The translations under genes were made by a program, and so were the position numbers. The notes below the pieces were generated by a model. It saw only the letters and a program-made list of their open reading frames with translations, did not search any database and was not told the origin of the DNA. From Gracilaria gracilis (taxonomy: Eukaryota; Rhodophyta; Florideophyceae; Gracilariales; Gracilariaceae): 64,000 bases of DNA. This document shows positions 35,474 through 46,590 of this stretch, one piece after another. The stretch lies in contig JARGSG010000095.1 in the NCBI GenBank assembly GCA_030374805.1, forward strand, positions 62,001-126,000. Reading direction: 5' to 3'. The stretch's first letter is position 1. Each line of letters opens with the position of its first letter.

Positions 35474-36240
35474 TTAAGCTCCAAGCTCTTCTATTTCGAA
35501 AAGAGGTTCACCGCCCTCGAATGACAACTGACTAAGATTTGCAACCGCGTGAAAGCAAGCCGAATGTAATGAACGATGATGTCTGAAGCGATGGGAAAGA
35601 ATACTAAATTGTTTCATGCGCCTGTTAGCTGTCTTATGACGTGCCCTAATGATCGCGTAGAGATCGGTTTCTTCATCATTTCTACCCTGTTTCAGGTATC
35701 GTTCATCTTGATACCCTCCATCAGCGACCACATATTCGGCTCTGGAAAGACACTTTTTCATCACCATTTGAAAAATCTTTAAATCTGGATATGATCCACA
35801 CGGATACGGTCCGTTTGCCCAAACTAGATCTCATCCAGCCAGACTGATGCCCATCTCATACCGCAATCCTGCCCCATTTATTTTGTGAGAGTACCAACTC
35901 GAGTCAAACAGATAAGGTTCCAAAATTGAAGAATCCACTCCATCTACAGAAACGAGGCATTCCGCATTTTTTGAATACAATCGAAGTCTTGCATTCCACT
36001 CCAACTTTCCAATAAAAAGTGTCAGAATATTAACAGATTGACCAGAAGGAACTATATGAAACTGAAAAACAAACCACTTTCAAGTCAGCCAAAGCGATCA
36101 CGACTCTCCAACACCACTTTCGAAACGTTTTCTCGTCAACTTTGGCTATACGACTCTTAACTGTTTCCGATGCATAGCTCTTCAGAAAGAGTAGCCCCCA
36201 TAAAAGATGAATTGGTCTCCCTTCAAATCCACTTTTCTCA
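35474..36240 (-). pseudogene. Harbinger/IS5-like (DDE_Tnp_4 type) transposase remnant
   Basis: Minus strand. The N-terminal part has GRPIHLLWGLLFLKSYASE (near 36200) and VDEKTFRKWCWRVVIALADL. The catalytic part follows with ECLVSVDGVDSSILEP (about 35950), SWYSHKINGAGLRYE, DLVWANGPYPCG and VVADGGYQDERY, then IIRARHKTANRRMKQF (about 35640). The order matches DDE_Tnp_4-type transposases, in which the last acidic residue is the Glu of an RxRHExxN-like motif; here a Lys stands in its place. There is also a TGA between SLAG and DLVW (near 35845) and a frame change near 36060. The gene is dead. No TIRs were recognised around it. Confidence 0.8.
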
Positions 36241-37638
36241 GCCAGCAGTTGTCAAGCGCAAGAACATACAGTGACAGAAACCCCAAAGAATGCCCAAAAT
36301 CGTTTGACGTTCTGTAAACATTCGCCGCTAACATCACATAAGATAAAAGATTTGCTAAGCTCCTGAAACAGAGGAACGAATTCTTACCCACTCATGTTGC
36401 TTGTCGAACCTTAAAGGCACTCTTCGATTCATGAAAGGTTGGGCAGGTCGATGACTTATCCTTATATTCAAAATCTGTTGTGCACAAAATCTTTTACGCA
36501 ATGTCAAAACGTGAACGTTTACAGTTCTAGAATGAATGGTGAACCGGTTCATAGATGGGCAAACTACCTACTGATTAATCATATAATGATTACACTTGTG
36601 CGCTGTAGGTCGATGTGTGAATTTGTGTAACTTAGTGTCCGTTCTAAACGTGTAGTGTTGTTGCCGTACAACTAATAGTACTCTGTCAGGTAAGTAGTGA
36701 CATGTCTATCTCTGTACTATAGCATAGCTTATTGCTATTGTTGTTGAAATTGTGCTTCTTGTGTCCGGGAAGTCCAATATGTTACGCAGATATCGCATCT
36801 TGTTCTTCTGTTATGGGTAACAGCACTTAATGGATTCTCTTTCTCTTTGCGTACAACCGAAGACCTGCTTCAGAGAAAGTGTTGTGCGTTTGTTTAAGAC
36901 ACATTGATGGTTTAAAACTAGAAATATTTCAGCCTGAAAGTTTGCTGGATACCGCTATCTTCAAGATGTTCGCTGTTTTGTATTCGTCTGATCACGGCTA
37001 ACGAATGCGTTGAAATATAATTCTTTTTCGCAGTGTATTGAAAAGTACTCTACGCAGCAAAGTACTCGGTAGAGACACTTACTACAAAACTGCCGGCTGA
37101 GCAAGATTGGGTGCAGTTTTCGTCCTAATGATGGAGACGTATCTCAGAAGTACGCATTGATCTCGTGAAACGCTCTGTGGAATAGTTGTAGTGATGAGAT
37201 AGTTACATCAGATGTGTAGGATACCCGTTCAACATATAATTTGATATTTCTTCGTCGGCCACTGATTTTCCAACTTTTTTCGCCTCTATCTTCCAAGATA
37301 AAGGTTCGATTCACTTTTTTCTGCGCTCAGCATGACGCTAGACGTCTTGGCTACAGATATGCAAAATTTCAGGAGGTTTGGTTGCGCATCTTTCCCGCAA
37401 CCCGGAGTTCAAAGCACCCTTTCAAAACACCCCATACGACGAGGAATATATAATTCGAAACACGTGCCCGACGCATGCAGCTCAAACAAAGTCTCATAAA
37501 TTTACTTCATAACGAGCATTGCTAGAGCTCAACTTATTCGTAGCAATGACTACAATAACATCTTCGGATGCTCCAAGCGAGACCATAAAGGTCACAGTTC
37601 CGGGGTTTGATCCAAAAGAACTGACCCATGGCCAGAGC
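36241..37638. other. AT-rich interval without a supported gene
   Basis: Nothing coding was recognised. It should hold the right end of the Harbinger-like remnant and perhaps the left end of the next transposon. A GGTTCGATTC stretch near 37303 followed by six T looks like a Pol III B box but does not fold as a tRNA. Confidence 0.4.
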
Positions 37639-39294
37639 TCAATTGCGAACCGTGTAGCCTACCCTCACAGCTTCATTCTCTCCACGAATAGGGCGATTAG
37701 CACGTTCAAATGCCTTGCGACGGCGCTCTTGGCGACGTGCATGACGAGTGGCGCGAAGGTGTCCAAGAAGACTGTCGCGCCTCGGCGCAAGCGCAATCAA
37801 ATGGCGAACTTCTGCTGCAGTCTCTGCCACCCGATGGTTGTTACCACGGCGCTCGAGCGCCGCCAATACCGCGTTTGATGTGAGGTGAAGGCCACGCGAG
37901 GTGTCAACACGAACAGTTCCGCTTCTAGTCACGCGACTTGGCTCAATTAGAGAACGAGCCGAAAGACAAAACTCTTTCAAAAGTTCTTCTAACGACAGAC
38001 CTGAACTGTTTTCGTCGTAGTGAAGGTCCAAAACCTTCTGAAGAAAGGCCACAGAAGGACCGTTGCAGTCGGGAACCCAGACTCCGGTACGTGCAAACCC
38101 ACTACGAATGTTCTTCACAGTAATTGATTCTGACATTGCATTCGTAATACATTCCGCTACATCAAATGCGTCAATCACTGACTTGTGACGGCTGACGCGA
38201 TGAATTTCTTTCTGAAGATGAGACTTATAAGAGGCTAATACGGAGACATCGAGTGGCTGGAGAACATGGCTGGTATGGGCTGGCATTGCAATCACAACAA
38301 TTCCATTGTTCTTGAAGAGATTCAAAGTGTTAAACTGCAGATGGCAGGCGTACCCATCCAAAACCAACAACAGTTTCTTGTCGTTCTCGCGAAGACATGC
38401 AGTCTCTTTGACAAATTCGTTGGCCCAAGAGAAAAAGATGGCACTGTCTACGCCAGGAACTTCACTCTGGTACAGATAACAGGGTGGCAAAAAGCTGTGT
38501 AAAGTCTGAATCCCACCTCCAACAAACCGATAATGAGCCTGTTTTCCCCAAAACACAACAACCGGTTTGTACGCCATGCCATCCGCTGAAACAACAGGCA
38601 TTATAGTTACACGGTCACTCTGCCCACGCACGCGAACACTGCGCTGGATTAGAACGGAGCCACTTGACCCAATGCCTCTCCGAATGCTGCGGCCCAGCAT
38701 TCTTCCAAGAGAAGAGCCAGATTCATCGACGTTGAAGATGTACTTCGGCTCCGTGATATTGTACTTCACCATGGCCGTTTTCACTATAGCAATATATTTG
38801 GCTACGTTCTCAGCAGTAACCGCTTCAATACGCTCCGTTTCCATCATTCGGACTGGCATGCAACTCAAATTGTGTCGCCCGATAAACGTTTCGAGCCACT
38901 GCATAGACGGACGTCCTTCACGGAAGCGAATGAAGGCTTGACGGGAGGCAGGAAGAGATAGAACAAAGTGCTGAACCAAATCCAAGAGGCCATGCTTCGA
39001 AAGCGGGGTGTTATTTGACACAAAGTATTCGATAGCCCTCACAAGAAGCTTCTCTTCATTTTCAGTCAACGTTGGAGGACGACCACGCGTCCTCATCGGA
39101 ATGATCATATCTGTATATTCAAGGGGATCGTCTTGGCTATGGTGACGGAGCCAGGTTAAATACCAACGACGGAGACGTTGGGAGGAGATGCTGTACTTCA
39201 TCTCGAGTTCTTCTTACGAATCCTGGTTCTGGAATCGGTCAAAAAGAGCACGCTGAATGGTGTCGTGAAAAGTGCTGGTGCTGTTGACGTTCAT
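37639..39294 (-). CDS. Pogo-like DDE_1 transposase (Tigger/Jerky type), nearly intact
   Basis: A 520-codon frame starts at an ATG (39201) and ends with TGA (37639). Domains in order: an AT-hook-like GRPPTLTENEE (residues 40-50), a CENP-B/Tc5-type helix-turn-helix (about 60-115, with RPSMQWLETFIGRHNL), and a DDE catalytic domain with D159 (FNVDESG), D282 (LVLDGY) and D318 (LQPLDVS). The last two are 35 residues apart, the pogo spacing. The C-terminus is Arg-rich. The same frame continues upstream through one TAA (39214-39216) to another ATG (39294), adding about 30 residues. Either the protein starts at 39201 or the true N-terminus is cut by that stop. TIRs were not found. It differs from the 9.1-10.7 kb transposase. 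Confidence 0.85.
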
Positions 39295-41217
39295 TCTGAA
39301 AAGCTTATTGATAAAGAAAGAGATTCGCTTGGGAGAGGTTTAAGGCACTGGTGGCTGGTGGTGCTTTGCGACGCGATGTTCTATCTGTGGGCTACTTCTA
39401 TACTCTTCCGATGCTACGGTGTGTTTACAGTCTTTGAGTGAACACGATGGGCTTCTTTGTCTTCTATAATCGCCCGGATCTACTATTCAAGTATTGACTG
39501 TATCATTGTAACTAGTTTGAATGGGTATTTTTGTAAAGACATTGAGTTTGTGCACGGATTTTCTAGAGTCTTCTATAAGATGATTAAGGGCTTTGTTGGA
39601 GAGTGAGTTTCTTTATTCTGTTAGATGATGTTTGAGCATGGTGGCTGGAGTAGGTTCAGTTTGTTGGAAATCTGCGTACTGAGCGCATTAAATATAGAAC
39701 GATGACTACGTTCTAGGTGAGCATTGCATTGCACTTTTGCAAACGCGAAAGACGGGATGTGAATGGAAGAGGCGCAGGACGACATGCTTGGATGACGATG
39801 GTATCCAAAATCATGACAGCGGGTCTTCAGTTGCTTGAAGATGATCTGGCAAACGTAATGATGTTGACATTATCTGTTACGGTTTGAAATCACACTGGGG
39901 TTTGCTTTTCATTGCTTTGGCGCCAAAACTCTTGAACAGGGATTGTGAGACATCTTGTGCGGTAACTCTAGTTCTATTCAACTCTATAATTTTGGGTTTC
40001 GTTCATTGTGTACATCGAAAAACGCTCTACCATATATATAATTTTGGTTTAGTTCATATGAGAGAATCGCGCTCAAGACGAGTTGTGCTGGAGGACTCTG
40101 GCTCAGAAAGCGTCTCTTTTGTCAAGAATGGGCCTGACGAGGTCGCTTTTGAAAGGACAAATTATATTTTTTCGGACACAATATATGGTGAACGGTTACT
40201 ATGTACGAATACGAAGACCTAGAAGACGGAATACAGTAAGATTACATTCACAAGATTAAAGACTTTCGTTTGCGAAACGATCCGAAGCGGTACAGAGAGA
40301 TGCGGGAAATTCGCATTCTTTGGAATTCTAAATAAAAACGGAAAGTTGAATGTCACATGTTTCTTGTAGCAGTTGCTGCACTACGCCACTGTAAGCGTTA
40401 GAAATTGTATATGTCAGTCTTGCAGCGTCAATATCTGTAGTGCATGCAGAATGCACTTCTTCAAAAGACTTTCAAACAGTGCAACATGTTCTTTTTCCCG
40501 TTACACTAAAAATTGGAACGCCTCTAACTTTATCGAATCTTCCCAAGTTTAATATTCCCTTGCATACTTTAGTACCACAAAGAAATTAATACTGGAGTAC
40601 CCTGTTTTCCCATAAATTGAAAGCTGTAAATGAAAGAATTACGACGCATACATACGCAAAACAAGTAGCAAAAACCGCCTTTTTACGCCTTTTTTAGTGC
40701 TTATTTCTGGAATTGAGAACATTTTGAAGCAAAAACGATTTCGTACTCCAGTTGTATCACTACTTATCTTACAAAGTATGCAAAAGTATCAAACATTTAG
40801 GGAAATCTGGAGGAGAAAAAGGAGTTCTGTTTTGCGAGTAGCTCAGAAGAACGTCCTTTTCCCGTGCGAAGATGTTGAAAGTGTGCGTAGAAGTGTGCAA
40901 CTCTTGACACGAAAGGAGCACGGTAAGCCACACGTGCTGACAATAATAGTTTGAAAATATTTACACCACAGGATCAAACCATGCACGAAACTCATGACAA
41001 TCACTCTATCAATAACAATCTAAAATTGGCGAATTTCCCGCAATTCCCAGTTCTGTATCATGGTGACTCTATAAAGAATGCAATTCAGCAATGCAGGATG
41101 TGGAGCAAAGCGATTGGGACTGTAGTTCTATAATATTTACAGACATAACAACAATGATTGTAATCAAATGAAACAGATTGATCGTTCAGTTTTTATTATT
41201 AGTTGCGTTCCGCATTG
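39295..41217. other. AT-rich interval without a supported gene
   Basis: Only short unmatched frames occur. A region of repeated TTTTGGGTTT.GTTCAT wording (39985-40055) looks like a small local duplication. The end of the pogo-like transposon should lie here. Confidence 0.4.
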
Positions 41218-41222
41218 TGATG

Positions 41223-41730
41223 TGTAGTACAATGAGACTTCAATGGGTTGGTGCCACGTGGGCCTACTGGTGCGCCTTGCTGGCTGCACTGTACCCAATT
41301 GGTATTCTGTATTTTATAATTTCTAATTTCTAATTTATAGTCTAGGATAGTTTAGCATTGCTGGCCCATGACAGTAGGTCATGGGCACAGCCGATGACGT
41401 CATGCACGCACGGGAGATCGGCGTCGGTGCACCTTGTATATATTGTGGTGCACCTCGCCTTCCTCCTCGGGTATTGTAAAGTCAGGCACCACTAGGGCAG
41501 TAACTATACCATCTTGGTCACTTGCTACTCTATTACTATTCAGGTTTTACCGCGCGTCGACGTCTACTACCGTACACCTACACGGTCTAGACTAGTTGCC
41601 GCGCCGTTTGCCCCTGCGGGTTTCAGGTGCCCTACTACCATATTGGTTGTGTGTTTTTCCCCTTTAGGTTGAGCCCTCGCGCGCTCCCTCTACCAAGCGG
41701 ACCCCACACCTTATCGGTATTTGTACGACA
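41223..41730 (+). repeat. 5' LTR of Gypsy C, with promoter-like palindromes
   Basis: Begins TGTAGTACAA and ends TGTACGACA. Promoter-like elements: hairpin GCCCATGAC/GTCATGGGC (41364-41386); the 8-bp palindrome TGACGTCA, a CRE/ATF-type site (41395-41402); and TATATAT (41437-41443) set between two copies of the palindrome GGTGCACC (41426-41433 and 41447-41454). All are kept in the 3' LTR. A TGG-starting sequence 3 nt after the LTR (TGGTCTCCC) could be the primer-binding site. Confidence 0.9.
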
Positions 41731-41877
41731 TTTTGGTCTCCCGACCTAGAAGTTTCTTGGTTTTTGTCGTACCTTTACTGGTGAACAGAAGACATTCGAA
41801 AGGATTCTGGAAGTTCACACACCTATTTGGTTTCGTAGGAATACTCGCGAAGCAATTGGATACCACTATTGGTCACT

Positions 41878-44040
41878 ATGGAAAGACCTAAAAGGATTAC
41901 TCGTGGCTCTAGCGCGCCACCTAGCCACAAGGGTTCTGCTGCGGCTTCGGCCGCTAAACCCATTCTGGATAATCCCGAGGAGTTGCTTCGGCAACCTCGA
42001 GCCGGAACCTCAAAGGATACGGGCACTCAGCCACCGTTGGCTCCTGAACCTAACAAGGATTTGCCGACAGTGGTTGAGGACCTTTGGCCCCAATTGGAAG
42101 ATCGAGCGAAAGCTCTTTTTACCGCTACGGTTAATGAAGCTATGACCTCAATGGACATGGACGCCGTTACCCGCTTGGTGGTTGATCGAGCCGTGCACGA
42201 GCTCTCTCAACGCATACCTAAATTGGTTGAAACATACCTCTTAACGGGTGCCCGGGAGCATATCTACCGAGTGGTTCAAGACCTTTGGGTTTCCGAAGGA
42301 ATGGCGGAAACAAAAACCCCTGGGGTGAAGATGGTTACTCGCATACCACAAGAGATCCCTGCCGGTTCTTCCGCACCAATCAAGCCAATTCCGGCCGATA
42401 GTGCGTACCTACAAGGTTTAAGGAAAGCTCAAGAGGACCATATAGAGATGGGCCCTCGAGACGTGTACTTGCCACCCATTGGAGGTAACGTTCGAAAGGA
42501 CACCAAGACTGGTGGACCTGAGGACGATTCGTCTGACCCAGAAGAGGGGCGACGAAGAAGAAACCGCAAGGGTAAAGAAAGGAGGAGGAGAAAGGGAAAG
42601 AATCGCGGCTACGACTCTGACCCCGATTCCTCGAGCTCCGATACCGATACTGGTTCATCGTCGGATGATGACCGTAAAGGTAGACGCAAGAAGAAACCGA
42701 ACAGGTTGGCGAAGAAGTCGTCAAAGAGAAACCGGAAAGGTAAGAAGAAACGGTACGAGTCGTCCGACTCGGATTCGGACACCGATACAACCCTAGAGGT
42801 GCGTCAGCCGCTGAACGATATGTTCACAAAAGCGGTTGATTATAGGTCATATCGGTTGAGAAACCGATCCTCTGCTTACACCCAAGAGGTTGCGCAGAAG
42901 ATCACCAAGCACCATAAGAAGCTCAGCTTCCAGATGGGCGATACTTCCTTCACAGGTGATGATCCCATTGCGGTAATTGAGTTTCTACAGAAGTTCAAGA
43001 TTGCATGTGACCAAATTGGTTTTTCCGAAGGTGCTGCCATGTGGTTATTCCAGTTTTACCTTAAAGGTCAAGCTTACCACTTGCTGCAAGGCAGGCTCCG
43101 TGGAAATACCCTGGCGGTTGATGAAGAGGGGACAGAGATGTTAGAGACGTACCCAGAAGTGGTTAATTTCATGTTGGAAACTTACGCTACCGATGAGGTT
43201 ATCCAGGAAGGTTACGCTGAGGTGCAGGCATATCGCCAACGCTCTAGCCAAACCGAAATGGAATTCTCGTTGGGCCTTTGGAATCTGGCCACCCGATGCG
43301 GTAATGTCTTTACCACTACTAGGTTGAAGTCGCTCTTTGCCGACAATGTTGACAAAGCGATCCGTTCGCAGGTACGCAATTACCTGGCGAACAACCGTAA
43401 GGTGGACTATAATGGGCTTGCCCGTTATGCCCAGGGACTAGGCGACACTCTCCGTCACGGAAAGAAGCCGTCGGCGTCCCATACCTCAAAGGATAAACCG
43501 AAACGGTCAGTATTGGAGCTAGAAGAAAGCACTACCTCAGAGGGAGATTCGCTCATTCGCGTACCAACAGGAATGGCAGTTCATCTCGTGACTGCGCCGC
43601 AGGCTCAGTCACGAGCCACCTCCATTGGTAATTGGTCGTCGACAGTACCACCAGCTTCGGTAAGGTCGCCACCGAGTGCGGCGAGCACTCAACAAACCTC
43701 AACGGGTGGTTCGCAAGCATCTTCCTATGCTACAGCACCGACCAATCCGGTGACCCGACCTACCTCTATGGCAATGCGTGATCCCCAGACAGGTGGATTG
43801 GTTTGCTGGCTCTGTTTGTCGCCAGACCATCTGGCGAACAGATGTGACAAAATACCCCCAGGGGTGCGCGAACATCTGATCAGTGCCAGGCAGCAAAACC
43901 ACCGTAACCTATATGGATCTGGAAAGAGGGTACAAGCTCAACCATCACCATCTCAGGTTCATCTCGTCGAGGAAACACCAATCTTGGAGAAGGACAGTCC
44001 CGCTCAAGAGGAGCAGGAAAACACCGAACGGTTAGCGTAG
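41878..44040 (+). CDS. gag: Gag polyprotein of Gypsy C
   Basis: A frame of about 720 codons from the first ATG after the leader. The N-terminal 200 residues are followed by a very charged Lys/Arg/Ser/Asp tract (about 42530-42790), then a capsid-like region (FTGDDPIAVIEFLQKFKIAC near 42955 onward), a Ser/Thr/Pro-rich stretch and a nucleocapsid knuckle CWLCLSPDHLANRC (near 43805; CX2CX4HX4C). Pol lies in the -1 frame downstream, compatible with the frameshift expression known in Ty3/Gypsy elements. It looks whole. Confidence 0.85.
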   Translation: MERPKRITRGSSAPPSHKGSAAASAAKPILDNPEELLRQPRAGTSKDTGTQPPLAPEPNKDLPTVVEDLWPQLEDRAKALFTATVNEAMTSMDMDAVTRLVVDRAVHELSQRIPKLVETYLLTGAREHIYRVVQDLWVSEGMAETKTPGVKMVTRIPQEIPAGSSAPIKPIPADSAYLQGLRKAQEDHIEMGPRDVYLPPIGGNVRKDTKTGGPEDDSSDPEEGRRRRNRKGKERRRRKGKNRGYDSDPDSSSSDTDTGSSSDDDRKGRRKKKPNRLAKKSSKRNRKGKKKRYESSDSDSDTDTTLEVRQPLNDMFTKAVDYRSYRLRNRSSAYTQEVAQKITKHHKKLSFQMGDTSFTGDDPIAVIEFLQKFKIACDQIGFSEGAAMWLFQFYLKGQAYHLLQGRLRGNTLAVDEEGTEMLETYPEVVNFMLETYATDEVIQEGYAEVQAYRQRSSQTEMEFSLGLWNLATRCGNVFTTTRLKSLFADNVDKAIRSQVRNYLANNRKVDYNGLARYAQGLGDTLRHGKKPSASHTSKDKPKRSVLELEESTTSEGDSLIRVPTGMAVHLVTAPQAQSRATSIGNWSSTVPPASVRSPPSAASTQQTSTGGSQASSYATAPTNPVTRPTSMAMRDPQTGGLVCWLCLSPDHLANRCDKIPPGVREHLISARQQNHRNLYGSGKRVQAQPSPSQVHLVEETPILEKDSPAQEEQENTERLA

Positions 44041-44900
44041 GGGCCACCCCTAACCGTGAATTGGAAGGCCCGTCGATACCGGAACGAGAAACCTTAATGG
44101 TGGAAAAAGAAGAATCAGATGTACCCAATGTGGTGTGTCTAATGAAGTACAATAACTATAAAGTTAATGATTCAGTAAGCTTTCTCAATTATCTACAGGT
44201 CCCCGTTGCGTGTGTACTCGATACCGGCGCCGGTCCAAATGTCCTAAACGCTCGCGTCATACCCGATGCGGTCTTGCGGAACATTCGGCCTGCCCCGACT
44301 ATCAACCCGCTGGTGGACGCTAATGAGCGCCCACTGCACCTTAGAGGAATGTTAACCAATGTGGTACAACTTGGAACCTTGAAGGTGAAGCTCAATTTCT
44401 TTGTGGTGGATCGTTTGGCGACAGACTGTATCCTCGGGACCAACTTTATTGACAAACATGTCAAGGCAATTTTGCCAGGGTCCCGAACGGTCGCTCTCCG
44501 TCAAGGTGGTCGTATTGCTATACTGGGTAATACGCAGACCAAAGATGGTTGGCGTAAGAAGCCGAGGTTCAATATACCCACCGAAACGGTTTCAAACAAG
44601 ATACGGCTCACCAAATTGGTTTCAATTCCGGCTATGACCCAAATAATAGTGAACGTCTCATGCGCAGTTCCAGGATTGGTAATGCTACAGAACCATCCCA
44701 GGTTGGCAGAAAGACATCTCGCCTTGATGGCAAACGCGATTATCGACAACATCCCTAACCAAGCCTTCAAGGTGTACTTGAGTAACTTTAGCAATCACAT
44801 TGTTAAGTTACCCAAGAATACCACTATTGGAATCGCACTGCCGGCACCACAAGGGGTTTTCACGGTCTCACCTAATGTGTTGGGCGAGGTCGCCACCTCT

Positions 44901-44916
44901 AAGGAAGGGGGAGGAA
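44901..44916 (+). other. Internal purine tract in the protease-RT linker of Gypsy C
   Basis: AAGGAAGGGGGAGGAA, the same wording as the tract at the 3' LTR. Gypsy A has AAGGAGGGGGAA at the matching place (5129-5140), where both encode SKEG. It is a candidate central polypurine tract; coding constraint is the alternative. Confidence 0.4.
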
Positions 44917-45679
44917 CGGATGCGCCATACCCTGCATATGCGCCCCCGTTATCGACAAATACCAAAATGGAACAGAAGATCGCCAGTACCTTTAAGGTTA
45001 GGGATCAGGAAAAGATTATGGAACTGGACCCAGTGCGGAATTGGAGAGAGGAAGTCCAGATCGGTGCGGAGAACCAGGCTCTCCGAGACCGGATCCTCAG
45101 TCTCTTAGAAGAATTTGAACCCATGTGGTCGGGCCGGTTGGGCCAAATTGAGGCTACAGAGCACCGTATTGATATGGTGCCTGGCTGGAAACCCATTTAC
45201 CAGCAGCCTTACCGTGCAGGTCCAAAAGCCCGGGAGGTTGAGCTCAATGAGGTCGAGAGAATGCTCCGTGAAGGTGTCATAGAACCAGCAAATGCGGACT
45301 GGGCCAGCCCTGTGGTTCTCGTCACAAAGAAGAATGATACCCGTATGCGGTTCTGTGTGGACTACAGAAGACTGAATAGTATGACCATTAGGGATTCGTA
45401 CCCAATACCTAGAATGGACGAGTGTATAGATTCGTTGGGCAACGCCAAGATCTTTACTACGCTCGATGCCAATTGTGGTTATTGGCAGGTACCTATCAGG
45501 GAAGAAGACAAGGACAAAACTACGTTTACTTGCCACGCTGGGTTATTCCGTTTTACGCGTATGCCCTTTGGGTTGCGAAATGCCCCGGCTACCTTTCAGA
45601 GGGCGTTAGATATAATCCTTTCGAAGGTGAAGTGGAGAACCGCTCTGGTATACATCGACGATGTAATCATATATTCCAG

Positions 45680-46590
45680 GGAGCTGCGGTAAATTCTACA
45701 TTTGGCAAAATTGGAGCTAAAGAATAAGTGGTACTATTCGTCTTACATTATATAGTACAGTATATTACTTTGCTCGGTTTACAGTCAGTTTTGTGACTTC
45801 ACGCACTGCGACGCCCTACCAATTACTCGATTAAAAACTGTATTCAACATTACACTGACCAACTTCCTGCGCTGTAAGTATATGTGAATCTGCACGTCAG
45901 TGAAGCATTGTTCATTCCACCTTATCGCAAACTACTAGATAGCGCTAAGTAGCGCTACTTGGCGGTGATATCGAGGATTGGAACGCCGGTACAATATCTC
46001 AGTGAAGAAGTATGGGAAAAAGGTTGGCATACTTCGATGCAAACGCTCAAGGCACATCAAAGTATGCTTTTAAAGTAGTTTACCAGTGCTGTTCAACAGA
46101 AAAACATGCGTACTAAGGAGCGCCAAATAGCGATATTTGCGTTATGTAACGCGTCTAAGTACGCATGTAGATTTCGTTTTTGGGATGTAGTTTGTATTTT
46201 TTGGCGTACTTCGATGTGCCTTCTACAGAGCTATGGAAGCACGCCATTATGTTTGGGTCGTTAGAAAAGATTGTAAATCTAGTAGAGTTCTGATATTTGA
46301 CAATGCGGTAAGTGCGACACTTGCAACAATTAGCGCTAAGTGTCGAAGATGGCGATGATGTTGTCAGGGTATTACCAGATTTGCACTGCCTGCATTGCCT
46401 GCTTACAGTGAAACTACAAGGCTGAAATGGAACATCAACGATAAAACAGCGTTTTGCAAACAGCGTCACGCTTTGGATTTCTCGCCATGCCTAATTCCAG
46501 CGTATCAACTTGAATCTTATTAATTACTGTAGTAAACAAAACAATTATAATGTGTCAACACTCTGTTAATCGTTAATTTCTCGCAGCTCT
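45680..46590. mobile_element. 0.9 kb deleted copy of the 2.6 kb transposon, nested in Gypsy C pol
   Basis: The ends match those of 23866-26498 (GGAGCTGCGG at the left, CGCAGCTCT at the right). The left about 755 bp and right about 155 bp align with the long copy, and the middle 1,725 bp is absent. The junction falls at AACAT (46431-46435), a 5-bp sequence present at both deletion endpoints in the long copy (24614-24618 and 26339-26343). This is the usual origin of MITE-like derivatives. The 13-bp-arm hairpin and the paired TAGCGCTA palindromes are kept. The flanking trinucleotides (CAG and TTG) do not match, so the target duplication has diverged or is not the simple 3-bp kind. Confidence 0.85.

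Noticed and set aside
36766-36800. CGGGAAGTCCAA(T/C)ATGTT shared by 34.4 and 36.8 kb as transposon ends
   Set aside because: The match is about 18 bp, in direct orientation, and nothing alongside it aligns; too short to define termini.
37295-37325. Possible tRNA or SINE: GGTTCGATTC followed by a T run
   Set aside because: The arms around the B-box-like sequence do not pair as a T stem, and no A box or acceptor stem is present at tRNA distance.
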